Shown here piece by piece: positions 52,541 through 63,752 of a stretch of DNA of 64,000 bases (position 1 is its first letter; every line of letters begins with the position of its first letter). Where the stretch lies: positions 426,001 to 490,000 of the forward strand of contig JASPKZ010003844.1 in the NCBI GenBank assembly GCA_030220185.1, in the 5' to 3' direction. The notes under the pieces were generated by a model that was not told the origin of the DNA, ran no database searches, and worked only from the letters and a program-made list of their open reading frames with translations. The position numbers and the translations under genes were made by a program. This stretch comes from Diploptera punctata (lineage: Eukaryota; Arthropoda; Insecta; Blattodea; Blaberidae).

Positions 52541-52921
52541 TACGAGTATTTGAGAATAAAATTGGGCCAAAAAGAGATGAACAGATAGGTGAATGGAGAA
52601 AACTTCATAATAGTGAGCTACATGATATGTATAGGAAGCCAGATATAATAAGAGCAGTTAAGTCTCGTAGACTACGATGGGCAGGACATGTGGCACGAAT
52701 GGGAATGAAAGAAGTGAACGGAAGCTTCTTGTAGGAAAACCAGAAGGAAAACGCCCAGTTAGTAGACCAAGAATGAGATGGGAGAATAACATTATCCAGG
52801 ATTTGAGGAAAGTATATTATACGGGGGTGATTTGAAAACATTAGCTCAGGATAGGGATGTATGGAGAGCTTATATGCATGCGGCCATGAGCCTACGGGTT
52901 AGGTAGAGCCAGTGAGTTAGT
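52541..52921 (+). mobile_element. LINE-A, right piece of the split copy
   Basis: Starts YEYLRIKLG-like text, goes on with ELHDMYRKPDIIRAVKSRRL, RWAGHVARMG and SRPRMRWENNI to the 3' end gccagtgagttagtt. Joined to 52085-52160 it restores the usual LINE-A order. Confidence 0.9.
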
Positions 52922-54257
52922 TATTAATGTTTACTTATGTATAGTAAAAATAATGTTGTCTAATCAAGAGATATCAATTTTATATCCTTGTGGAGAAAAT
53001 ATGTCATTGTTGAGAAAAGTCAATAATGGAAAATGAATACCGTAATGTTGCTTATGGATTGCATTACATAAATGTTTTCAATTGCAATGATAGCTATTAT
53101 AGGACTACATTATTTGCAGTATAACGGTGTCTGAGGGTAACAGCTTTCAATGAAAAATATAAACACAAAAATTAATTTGATAAGTGGATTCAATTGTTTT
53201 AAATTGCCCTGATATAATAGAAGTATACAATTTCAATTATCACAGTATCTGAGCGTAACATTTTTTTATTGAAAAAAAAATCAAATATGAATGAAATTCG
53301 CGTTCATTGATTAAACAGATTGAAGAGAAATTATTATTTCTGGTGAATGATCTATTACTCGACAATGTCAACTTTCAATGCGGGAAAAATGGGAACTAAA
53401 AAGAATGTGGTAAGGGTGAGTAGGGGTTGGAGGTAGTAGACTCTTGTCTCAGGTTGCACTGACAGTGTTTATTATCTGTCAGTCGTGTATAGTCAGTTGT
53501 TAGTGACAATATAAAGTGCGAAAGTTAGACTCCATATTCACAGTATATAAATATTTGTCTGCCAGACAGTAGTTGGAAGTCAGTGCTGTTTTAATTTCTC
53601 TGTACGTCACATTATCCAGAAACCCATAGGTTACAACCTCCGATGATCTTTCATTAACTTCATCTCCTATTTCAAGTAGATCTACCACTATATTTTGCCA
53701 CTGATGATACCACTTGCCCAGTCATTCACTTGTACCAAAGGTGAAGGAGACACTTTTCCCCTCTTCAACGCTAGAGCCATTGCTTCCCCTCACCGACTAA
53801 AACGTTAATGCGGTCGAGTAATACGTTTGTAATTCATGTTTGTTAAATGTAAATTACAACAAAACAACCACAATAAATCAAATTTACACCTGACCAAATC
53901 TATAGGGTGTTAGAATACTGTTTAAATGTTTGAGATAATATATATTATAATAGAGAATATCAAGAAAAATAATTTGGGCTAAATTTTACAACCTGTGACG
54001 CGACGTTTTTAATTACTTCATAAACTCCTGTCAAATTTTATTCTTAGGGTATCATTTTACAAATTATTTCCCACCATTTGTAATGATTTTTACATTTTTT
54101 CTAACGATTATTTCGATACATTTTTCTAAGATATTTGACTACAACGTAGTATGAAGACGTGGCAGCCATATTGATTTTAACGAATATTCTATGCAACAAC
54201 AAGACATGTTTCAGCGCAGCCAACATAGAGTATATACTAATTGACTGTATACAAATA
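52922..54257. other. No recognised gene
   Basis: About 1.3 kb. The 62-aa minus frame at 53688-53500 (with LLEIGDEVNERSSE) is protein-like but not identified. Confidence 0.35.
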
Positions 54258-54360
54258 GGTTAGAGTGCTTAAATTGCGTTAGGTTAGCTTTTAGTTTGGT
54301 CTTTCACAGGTTAGAGTATTGAAATTGCGTTAGGTTAGCTTTTAGGTTTGTTAAATATCA
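54258..54360. repeat. 51-bp tandem duplication
   Basis: ggttagagtgcttaaattgc starting at 54258 is repeated with small changes at 54309, including gttaggttagcttttag. Two copies only. Confidence 0.85.
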
Positions 54361-55138
54361 TGTATATGTTGGCTACATCCCGTGATTCCATAGTGTAAAC
54401 CGCTCCGCGTTTGTTGGCGTATACGCATGTTGTATGATTGGGACTTACAAACATTTTTCGCGTTACATATTGTAAAGTAATTCCAATTTTTGTGTACAAA
54501 ACTATTTTACGTTCCCTTTTTCCCATTGGGGGTAGTCTATCTGAAATGGAGTTGTCTATAAAAAATTCATTCCAGAAATGTTATATATTTCAATTTTAGA
54601 TATTGAATTCTCTAATGGTTTGTAAAGAAAATGGTTCCCTTCTTTGTTTAAAACAAAGTGCTTGCCTTAACTTTGATTATGCCGAATTTCCATTATTGTG
54701 ATTTTCTTTTAACTGACATGAGCATTACACTAGGGCACGCAACGAAACTATAATGCATCAGTGTATTATACAGCGTGTTCACGAATCGCTGTGCATTTCT
54801 TGAATTATACATCCCAAACATGAATTAGGCGCCAGATGCCCATCAATAACCGACCTGACTTTAGTGCAGGATCTGGTCATGGGATTCCATGCGTATGGGA
54901 TCTCACAACAGAGCGCCGAAGACACTACGTGACGTAGCGGAAACAGTTGTACGGTCGCTACATGGGCTCTATTCATCATTATTATAAATATTCGTTATCT
55001 GAGTGTTTTATCACGCCTTGGTGCGAAAGAACCAGCACTTTTGTATCTGAAAGAAATATTATGGAAACGTATTCGTCTCTCTGGGCAATCAACACTTTTG
55101 AAATTCATATTAAAGTACCGTTGAGGTTATGTAATAAG
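54361..55138. other. No recognised gene
   Basis: 54780-54960 is GC-richer than the flanks and holds small frames on both strands; none recognised. Confidence 0.35.
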
Positions 55139-55442
55139 ATGTTAATTATAAAATTGGTACCTGTAAGTCAGTCGTCCTCAACTAAATTAATAAACTTCTT
55201 CAAGTTATTCCAATATGGAGGCCTTTCAAAAACAATTTTTCATCTTGTGCATTTTAACTTGAACTGATTGTGTTGTATAGACATAAATCCGTTATACAAC
55301 CTATACAATACCATCAGTTTAAGTTAAAATGCAGAAGATAAAATATTTTTGAAAGGCCTCCATATTGGAATAACTTAAAGACGTTTAATAATTTAGTTGA
55401 GGACGACTGACTTACCAGGTACCAATTTTATAATTAACATCT
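55134..55442. mobile_element. Foldback element, about 310 bp
   Basis: Arms of about 145 bp are near-perfect mirrors: agatgttaattataaaattg, gtcagtcgtcctcaacta and ggaggcctttcaaaa on the left and their complements on the right, with a short centre near 55285-55300. A diverged scrap of one arm is at 10903-10955, so it is a dispersed family. Confidence 0.85.
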
Positions 55443-56790
55443 CTGGATTAATAAGAAATTCTTTCTCGTAATGCCTATAGGTAGGTAGTCTACATAATTC
55501 CTGTAGTTCTATGTAAGCATCAATATGTATTACGGATGTAAACACTGTGGACAGGAGAGGAAATTGGACTCGGAACCTCTTGGAACAAATTGGATGGCTC
55601 GGCGATTCGGGAAAAGCCTGTATATGGAACTTGTAAAACCAGATCAAGCAATTCCAGTGTTTTAATGTCTTGGCTCCGATTGGAAGCTGGGCGAAAGATA
55701 CACTTTCTCTGATTCTTGAACCTCACTTTGTCCACCTCATCACCTATATCTATCAACTCACTTCTATTCACTATCGTCCTATCATAACGTAAACACACGA
55801 TCGAGAAATAATTAACTGTACCTCTATATTGAACATCTAACTTTTCCTCAACTTTCGTTGCTTCGGCTTCCCGTCTATAGAATTCCCTGCCCTCTTAATC
55901 AAGTACTGCCCGACTGAAAATAACACTGGTCGGCATGAATTTTGTCTCATGAGTACAAATACTGTACTTAATTCTGTACTTAATGCAGTTTTTTATCGTA
56001 TTTTCAAATATGTATTCGGAATTTCTCCATCACCCACAGTTTTTTTATTTCAATTTCAATTGATGGATTTAAATCATCATTTTTTAAATAAACGTTTTTC
56101 GTCCATTTGTCCATTCTAAAATAAAACGGGGAACACTTTCATCAGGAGATTTCAGCTATGGAAAAGAGATATCAAGGCAAATGGAATCCTAATATGCTGG
56201 CCGATTATTGTTGGACCATCAAGAGGGATTTAATGTATTTCAGGATTATCTATGGTTTATTTTTTTAACTATACCCCTATCTTTAGTATGATTTACTTCT
56301 TGTTTAGCTGAAACTAACAGAAGTCCCTTTGATTTCGCTGGATGCTCCACAGGCGAAATATAGCAGAAAATCGTATTTTCGTACATTTTAGGCGAGTCCG
56401 AATATTCATATATTCTGTAGTTACGAATGTAGAAAATATTAAAGTGTTTGAAATTATAAATTCCTGTTTCTCGGAAACCTTGCGAGATGGAGAAAACTCG
56501 ATATATTTGAATTCAGGAAAAAAATACTATCAGAATCACACATTTTTCTTTCTGAGACAAAAAAAAAGTTTATTTTTTGTTGCTCATTGTAATTAAAAGA
56601 ATAAGCTTAATTAACACTTCTTTATGCAATAAAATATATAACCGGGATATTGTAAATGTATTGAATATTTCATTAGATTGTATTACATGTCATTAATGAA
56701 ACCTGAAATGAAATCCAGTCCCAACTGTGAATCGATATTCATGCATTGAGATGCTTGGTTCCTTCTTCCAGACAATTTATCAGTTCCTCC
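55443..56790. other. No recognised gene
   Basis: The 92-aa minus frame 55798-55520 (with ELIDIGDEVDKVRF) has a vague likeness to the frame at 53500, not enough for a call. Rest AT-rich. Confidence 0.35.
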
Positions 56791-56799
56791 CTCCGCTTT

Positions 56800-57318
56800 G
56801 CACTCTCTTTTACTTATTTTCAAGCTTCTGAATTCATACACTCCTAGCTACCTGACAACCAGATTTGGGAACTTATTCTTCTTACCATAATATTGACACT
56901 AGGTTATCACCTAGTCTGTTGAAATTCCTCTCCACAGCACTTCCTTTTATTCTACTGCTTTCACAGTAGTCTCTGCCCTTTCCTGGAATTTCCTCCTTAT
57001 ATATATCAGAATTTACCACACATTTGACACCTTTAAGTCACGCTTATACAATTAATTATTTAATTTTTCTCGAGAACTAAATTTATTCTTTGTCATTATG
57101 TTTTTCTCGTTTTTCTTTCTTGTACATTTTATATTTAATTCGTTAAATCTAGATTACATCAAAATATACTGTACATAATAATTATATTGTTGATATACCA
57201 TACAATCATTTTGTTTATTGTAATTTAGATGTAAGAATAATGCTTGTATTTTTTATCCTAATTGAGTGGTAGACAAGGTCTTAAGGCCTTAACTCTGCCA
57301 GTTAAAATAAAGCTAATC
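56800..57318 (+). mobile_element. LINE-J, 3' end
   Basis: Plus frame near 56930-57050: VEIPLHSTSFYSTAFTVVSA, LSWNFLLIYIRIYHTFDTFK and SRLYN with a stop. This is the ..SF.......WN.LP......SL..FK..L end of a CR1/Jockey-like LINE. 3' untranslated region ends ggccttaactctgccagtta before the TTA microsatellite. Confidence 0.7.
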
Positions 57319-57382
57319 TATTATTATTATTATTATTATTATTATTATCATCATCGTCATTATCATTATCATCATCATCATC
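57319..57382. repeat. (TTA)n then (CAT)n microsatellite
   Basis: Sits at the junction of two LINE 3' ends facing each other (LINE-J plus, LINE-F minus). Confidence 0.93.
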
Positions 57383-58085
57383 CGGTATTATGGCAGCTGT
57401 CGCCGTCTTCCGGAAACCAAACATCATTCCTCTCTGTCCATCCATTGATCTTCCTCCAATCCTCTGATATTCACAGCCGCTTGTACCCCTTCTATCCAAG
57501 TTTTCTTCGGTCTTCCGCTCTTCCTCCTTTCCATCGGGATCCATTCCATAACAATTTTAGGCAATCTTTGCTCTGGCATTCTTTTGACATGGCCAGACCA
57601 CTGTAATCTTTTCTTTTCTATAATATCTATTATGTCCGGCTCCTCTTGTACACCCATAATTTCCCTTATTTCTTTATTTCGCATTTTATCCAGTCTAGAT
57701 TTTCCAGCTGATCTTCTTAAAACATCTATTTCTGTATTTAATTTTTTTTTATTTCCGTGGTAGGTATTTGCCAGACTTCAGCACCATGCTCGGAATTATG
57801 GTTTGATATATTTGTAATTTTGTATTTTTTTTTAATATTCTTGTGCTCCACCAAACAGAGTTTAAAGAATTTACTGCTTGTTTTGTTTGTGCGATTCTAT
57901 TTTTAATTTCCAATGTGTTACCGCCTGAATGGTCTAATTTTGTTCCTAAATAAGTGCATTCAATACTAGGTTTTAGTTCTTCTCCATCGTTGAAATTTAT
58001 ATTTTCCACTTCTTCTCCTATACACAGATATTTAGTTTTCTGTATCATTATAAAGACCAATAATTCTTGTAATATTATCAACTCA
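57382..58085 (-). mobile_element. LINE-F, 5'-truncated, longer copy
   Basis: Minus frames: IQKTKYLCIGEEVENINFND, KPSIECTYLGTKLDHSGGNT, IAQTKQAVNSLNSVWWSTRI, KLQIYQTIIPSMVL; then MRNKEIREIMGVQEEPDIID, KKRLQWSGHVKRMPEQRLPK, SGRPKKTWIEGVQAAVNIRG and LEEDQWMDREE with a stop. One shift near 57740. Well preserved end of an EN-RT LINE. Confidence 0.9.
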
Positions 58086-58914
58086 TGTTAATAACGCTTT
58101 TATAACGTATATACATTTAAATTTGACGTCATTAAAACCTTTTAAGGAAATTAAGTAATGTAGGACCTAGGCATACTTCATGCAAAGTCCATTTAAAATA
58201 TTACCTGTGACTCTAAAATCGTTTTGCACAGAATGTAGGCCCTCCTACTATGAGTATATTTGAATAACAGACAATATAATCTACATTTAATACCAATTCA
58301 AAACATTTGCAGGAATGTTATTTAAATTTTATTGTTACGAACAATATTTTGAACAGTTCACATACACACACTCGTACACTTTAAAAAAGAAAACTGACTC
58401 TCGCATCTTGAAAATTATAAGATTTACCGAAAATATAACTTTCAATGTTATAACTTACAACATTCTTGTTGTTGTATAGCCGTATCAGCAATGTCTAATA
58501 TTTTATCGAAGGTTAATGAGTTGAAACGGCACGACCTTGTATTTACAGTAATCCCTCCCCAACGGTTCATGTTCGAGACCGGACTGCGACCACTTACGGA
58601 TGGAGGATCCTCAATTCAAACGCAGAAGCTGAGTACAGTACTAAGACTGCTGAAGCGTTGTGGAATAGGGTTTTGTTTATGTTTTCTATCCATTTAGTAG
58701 TCGACCAGCTATAGTTCGCGGAACTTAAATGTGCGCTTTATTTGTGCCCTAATGTGTTCCTAAAATTGATAGTATCAATTGACTTAAAATTGTTACTGGC
58801 AAGGATCAATATAGTGTTTTAAGAGGACCGACTGGTGAATTTCAATTTTTGTTTTGTTTTCATCTGATTGTTTTGAACTGTTTTACACATACATTATGTG
58901 CTTTTAGAAGTGGT
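58086..58914. other. No recognised feature
   Basis: No family recognised; 58510-58700 is GC-richer. Confidence 0.4.
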
Positions 58915-59649
58915 CCTGTGAAGTGTGGTGTTTATAAGTACAATAGTTTCCTGTGAAGTGTGGTGTTTATAAGTACAATAGTTTCCTGTGAAGTGTGGTG
59001 TTTATAAGTACAATAGTTTCCTGTGAAGTGTGGTGTTTATAAGTACAATAGTTTCCTGTGAAGTGTGGTGTTTATAAGTACAATAGTTTCCTGTGAAGTG
59101 TGGTGTTTATAAGTACAATAGTTTCCTGTGAAGTGTGGTGTTTATAAGTACAATAGTTTCCTGTGAAGTGTGGTGTTTATAAGTACAATAGTTCCCTGTG
59201 AAGTGTGGTGTTTATAAGTACAATAGTTTCCTGTGAAGTGTGGTGTTTATAAGTACAATAGTTTCCTGTGAAGTGTGGTGTTTATAAGTACAATAGTTTC
59301 CTGTGAAGTGTGGTGTTTATAAGTACAATAGTTCCCTGTGAAGTGTGCTGTTTATAAGTACAATAGTTTCCTGTGAAGTGTGGTGTTTATAAGTACAATA
59401 GTTCCCTGTGAAGTGTGGTGTTTATAAGTACAATAGTTTCCTGTGAAGTGTGGTGTTTATAAGTACAATAGTTCCCTGTGAAGTGTGGTGTTTATAAGTA
59501 CAATAGTTTCCTGTGAAGTGTGGTGTTTATAAGTACAATAGTTTCCTGTGAAGTGTGGTGTTTATAAGTACAATAGTTTCGTGTGAAGTGTGGTGTTTGT
59601 AAGTACAATAGTTTCCTGTGAAGTGTGGTGTTTATAAGTACAATAGTTT
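58915..59649 (+). repeat. 35-bp minisatellite, 21 copies
   Basis: Unit cctgtgaagtgtggtgttta + taagtacaatagttt, exactly 35 bp, 21 copies with almost no length change. A gttccctg variant appears at 59191, 59331, 59401 and 59471, i.e. at multiples of 70 bp, so part of the array grew as dimers. Confidence 0.98.
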
Positions 59650-60688
59650 CAGAATTATGATTTTTAAATCTATTTTAAAAATATTTTCTAAGAAATGCTC
59701 CTTACAAAGTATTTTTAAATATTATCTCATGAAATTGAAATCCAGAAATTTTATGATTCCACTAAACACATTTGCTATACAAAATAATTAATACGGGGTG
59801 GATACTGCGTATTGTTCATTAAAAAAAATCATGCATTTCTCTCTCAATTTAAAAGAACACATGTATCTTAAACTAGTAACTGCATAGCAAATTTAAATTA
59901 ACATATATTGGGGAGTCTAACCACAAAATGTCAGTTTGATAGGATAAAAATTGCATCGTAAGGTGCATTTTAAGTTTTGGAAAATGTAAAAAAAATGGAA
60001 ACAAAAAAATGCATATTAAAGTGACCATACGTGCAAGGGTATTAACTCTTACCACATGGACTCAATTTTGTCCTACAAAACAAATTTTACATGAAAATGA
60101 TTCTGAAGAAGCAGGTTTATTAAAAAGCAAATAAACAAAAATGCATTTTTGTGCCATTTTTTCAAAATTTTCACCATTCGGTGCCCTTAATTCTATTAAT
60201 TGAATTATACTCAGCTTCGTATTAGATAATTATTTGACTGTTGTTCTGCATTAACATAATGATAGTATGAATTGCTTTCTGGAGAATTTCTTGTCTCTAA
60301 TCCCGAGGGTTGCGATCCGAAAATCCGGCCGGAGTCGACGGACTTTTAGTATGGAAAAATCCCAAGAGCAAATCCTTCGGGAGGGACTTCGACACTTGGG
60401 TCCCGATTCTGAGGATTTTTGGGCTCAGAAAAGAACCCCAAACTTAAATTAGTGCCACTAAGCCAAATTTAACAGACCTTCCCCCATCCAAGTAACAGCT
60501 TAGTTGCCTACTAGAAGTCTCAATGAGGCGATGTTCTAACCGCATTTAACTCACTAACATCTCATGAAATGCAATCAGAAACTCCGAAAAGCATTAGAAT
60601 ATGTATTTATGGCGATAATATTGAAAATATTTGTTTACACACTGGTACCCTTTTTTACACGCTTTATATTAGCTTGACCTGTATATAT
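59650..60688. other. No recognised gene
   Basis: AT-rich, except 60290-60480, which is GC-rich (ccggccggagtcgacggact) and may be a piece of an element; not identified. Confidence 0.4.
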
Positions 60689-60712
60689 CTATCTATCTAT
60701 CTATCTATCTAT
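60689..60712. repeat. (CTAT)n microsatellite
   Basis: About six units at the edge of the composite element. Confidence 0.93.
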
Positions 60713-61906
60713 GTAACGGAATCTTTCAACGCGATTTTCACCCACTTAAAATCATTGGATCGACTTGAAACTTTGTATACTTGTAGAGGTCTCGTGGCAA
60801 TACAATAATTTCATATTTCTTTTCTAAAATCCTGGCCATAATCAAATCATCAGAAAATCAAAAAAAGTGTTTTGTATCAATGTAACGGAATCTTTCAACG
60901 CGATTTCCACCCACTTAGGAACATTGGATCGACATGAAACTTTGTATACTTTTAGAGGACCCATGAAAATATAATAATTTCATATTTATTTTCTAAAATC
61001 CTGCCCATAATCATCAGAAAATCAAAAAAAGTGTTTTTGTATCAATGTAACGGGATCTTTCAACGCGATGTTCACCCACTTAGAAACATTGGATCGACTT
61101 GAAACTTTGTATACGTGTAGAGGACCCGTGACAAGACAATAATTTCATATTTTGTTTCTAAAATCCTGGCCAGAATCATCCGAAAATCAAAAAAATGAAA
61201 ACTGGTATAATAGGTTGCGGACTTCTCGACTTTTTAGTCAATCGTTGTAAGAGCTCAGTTGATAGAGCAGTGAACTCTTATAATTTCAGTAATCCATACG
61301 TCGCTGGTTCAAATCCGGCTAGAAGGTTTTTTTTTTATAGAAGAGTATTAATTTTAGCTCATACTACAATAGTATTGAATTTAAAGCTATTTACATTTTA
61401 TCTTATTCTGTAGAATATTAAAACTAAAAAATAAAAAATAAATAATAGTTTTAAAAAACTAAAAGAACACGCTTGATTAGAAAACTAAAAAATGAAAAAT
61501 AATTTTAATTTCCAATACGCTTGGGATAAAATAAAGTGGTCAACAAAAAATCATCTCCAACACATATAGAATAAAACTAGATTTATCAACAAAAAGAAAA
61601 TAATTTTACCATCAAAAGCGTGGGGTGCTTTTTATGATTTTTACATTTTCTTCTTAGAGAGCTTACTTTTACCAATATCTGTTTATTATCAAATATATTA
61701 ATTGATATAGAGCACCCCACGCTTTTGATGGTAAAATTATTTTATTTTTGTTGATAACTCTAGTTTTATTCTATATGTGTTGGAGATGATTTTTTTGTTG
61801 ACCACTTTAGTTTATCCCAAGCGTATTGGAAATTAAAATTATTTTTCATTTTTTAGTTTTCTAATAAAGCGTGTTCTTTTAGTTTTTTAAAACTATTATT
61901 TATTAA
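60713..61906 (+). mobile_element. tRNA-Tyr/palindrome composite element, plus copy
   Basis: Order: three copies of a 165-168-bp unit (starts at 60713, 60881 and 61046; taacggaatctttcaacgcg, gaaactttgtatac, taaaatcctggcca), a tRNA-Tyr-like segment (61247-61326), about 100 bp of spacer, and a palindrome with arms of about 200 bp (61428-61906; centre near 61680) holding gcgtggggtgct. The copy at 50036-50945 has the same parts inverted, with one unit only. No frame. Unknown element type; the tRNA part suggests pol III transcription. Confidence 0.87.
61247..61326 (+). repeat. tRNA-Tyr-like pseudogene with intron remnant
   Basis: gagctcagttgatagagcag (D arm with A box), gaactcttata, a few intron-like bases, aatccatacgtcgctggttc and aaatccggctagaagg (T arm with B box and the start of the acceptor). 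The right half matches tRNA-Tyr well. The acceptor stem is not paired at the 5' side, so not a working gene. Confidence 0.75.
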
Positions 61907-62039
61907 AATTGTCTTTTTATATAAAATAAAACTTTGAATATTTAGTTTTGACGAACTTCGATCGGGATATTGAACTTTTTTTTATTTATACACAAAGCAG
62001 GGCCCTAGTAATACATGTAGCACCTCAAAACTATATTTT
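61907..62039. other. No recognised feature
   Basis: Short AT-rich stretch. Confidence 0.4.
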
Positions 62040-62635
62040 AAGATGAACATATCAATCTAACGAATAGACTGGGATTAGATGCACTATTATTTAGGAATCT
62101 AATGAATTTAAATATCTTGGATATTATCTCTCTATCTGGGATGAAAAGGATATCCCTGAAAAAATTACTAGTTATAATAAAAGTTTGGGAATTATTAATC
62201 AAGTTATGAAACCATCCATTGTACAAAAAAAACACAAGATCACGTGTATATAACACTTTGGCTAGACCAGTGTTGACTTATGGCAGTGAAGCATGGACGC
62301 TAAAAAGACAACATGAAAGCAGAATAACGCTTGTGAAATGAGATTCATGTGCAGAACAGCGGGTTCACCAGATGGGATCGGAAAAGGAACACAGATATCT
62401 TAAAAGAATTGAAGACTACGCCAATTTTGGAATATATTAAACAGTACCAACTAAATTGGGAACACCATCTTGAAAGAATAAGTTCAAATCGGATCCCCAA
62501 AGCTGTTTATAAGTATATACCAAGAGGGCGAAGATCTCTGGGCCGTCCTATGAAACGCTGGAGAGAAAATTTTTCTATAGGATCGTAAGAGGCCTTGGCC
62601 TAATACTTGAAAGGAAGAACAAGAAGAAGATTTTA
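62040..62635 (+). mobile_element. LINE-E, 5'-truncated
   Basis: Joined frames: NYSSYETIHCT-like text, LARPVLTYGSEAWTLKRQHE, SRITLVK, MQNSGFTRWDRKRNTDILKE, TPILEYIKQYQLNWEHHLER, SSNRIPKAVYKYIPRGRRSL, GRPMKRWRENFSIGS and a stop. The 3' end is ctaatacttgaaaggaagaa. Same family as 40622-41140 and 42897-43091. Confidence 0.9.
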
Positions 62636-62900
62636 CCTAAATATTTAATATTATCGCTAGTGCAAGGATTTTTAATGCACTAAAAGTTAAGATTACAACA
62701 CAGATAATATATATTATTCAATTGTTTCTGTGTGAAACCAAGACAAAACACAGTCAGAAGTCTAACTTCTCATTATGTTATTCATCTGTTTATACGTGAA
62801 AGCAAGACAAAAGACATTTAGAAGTCCTACTTCTAATTAAATTATATTACAATTCTAACTTTAGTGCTAAAAATCCTTTCCCTAAATATTAGTAATTTGT
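62636..62900. repeat. Possible inverted-repeat element with internal duplication
   Basis: ggatttttaatgcactaaaa near 62668 is mirrored near 62858-62880, and ctaaatatt occurs at both ends. Inside, ctgtgtgaaaccaagacaaa and acgtgaaagcaagacaaaag are two copies of one unit. Might be a small noncoding DNA transposon. Confidence 0.45.
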
Positions 62901-62902
62901 GC

Positions 62903-63055
62903 CAGTCCACCGCTGTGCTCTAAGGGTAAAGTCGGTGTCTCGGATGCAGCGGATCCGGGTTCGATCTCCACAGGTGAAGGATTTTTTCATTTCATCTGTG
63001 AAACAAAAGTGCCCCGAATGCAACTTGGCCATCATTATCATCTTATCACATTAAT
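62903..63055 (+). mobile_element. SINE-A, diverged short copy
   Basis: gtccaccgctgtgctctaag, B box ccgggttcgatctcca, then core with gaatgcaacttggccatcat. No long body or SINE-B tail. Confidence 0.78.
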
Positions 63056-63284
63056 CTTAATTCGTATGGATGTATAATCGAGTGGTGTGCGACTTGACTG
63101 AAATGTTCGTGTTGTCTCAGAGGTGGGCCTGGATTGAACTGATGATTCATCCGAAGAACCCTTCCATGATCTTGAGTGGTCAAAAAAGTATGTACATGAT
63201 AAAGTGTTAATCATAATGAAGAACCACGAGAGTCCTTAAATCTAAAAAAGATAAGGTGAACCCACACAGACCTCAGGAGATCTT
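63056..63284. other. No recognised feature
   Basis: No recognised content. Confidence 0.4.
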
Positions 63285-63552
63285 GGGGTAGTAGTAGGAG
63301 GTTAAGGCACTCATTTTTCTAGACAATCGGTACGAGATGTCAGTAGGGTTGTCAGCTCACAATGACGGCCGCTTCACCCCCAGAACGTGGTATGTTACTC
63401 ATTTCCATCAGAGGTTGAGCCGACCCCAGTGAAATGGTGCTGTCATATTCAGTAGTAAGATTTAGGCCAGTTAAAAAATCCTGACTCCATGGGGATTCGA
63501 ACCCCCAGTTTTCCGGTTTGCAACTTATGCCTTAACCAATTAAGCGACTTAA
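63285..63552 (-). mobile_element. SINE-F, tRNA-like, minus copy
   Basis: Minus strand head gtcgcttaattggttaaggc (A-box-like) and gggggttcgaatccccat (B box, 63490-63507). Body shared with 38970-39236. Directly adjoins a SINE-B 5' half at 63553. Confidence 0.85.
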
Positions 63553-63650
63553 ACTTATCCTAAATTCCAGACCATGGGCGACCACATGAATAATCCCCTT
63601 TAAGGAAAAATTCCTGTGATCTGCTCTGGAATGAAATACAGAATCTCATA
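63553..63650 (-). mobile_element. SINE-B, 5' half only, minus copy
   Basis: aaacttatcctaaattccag, accatgggcgacc and taaggaaaaattcctgtgat match the middle of SINE-B, followed by a decayed head. The tail expected at left is replaced by SINE-F. Confidence 0.75.
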
Positions 63651-63704
63651 TATTGTAATCAGACAATCTGACCACAAGACTATTAGTCTGTTTTGTACTG
63701 TATT

Positions 63705-63705
<1 letters not shown>

Positions 63706-63751
<46 letters not shown>
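63706..63751. repeat. (AAT)n microsatellite
   Basis: About 15 units, directly before LINE-G. Confidence 0.97.

Positions 63752-63752
<1 letters not shown>

Noticed and set aside
53500..55798. Two minus frames sharing an IGDEV motif as a repeated gene
   Set aside because: Similarity is limited to a few residues and could be chance.
39283..59649. Regular repeat arrays at 39.3 and 58.9 kb as CRISPR-like
   Set aside because: Units are directly adjacent with no unique spacers, and the setting is an insect genome; they are minisatellites.
50646..61326. Functional tRNA-Tyr genes
   Set aside because: Acceptor stems do not pair, the anticodon is altered, and both copies lie within the same dispersed element.
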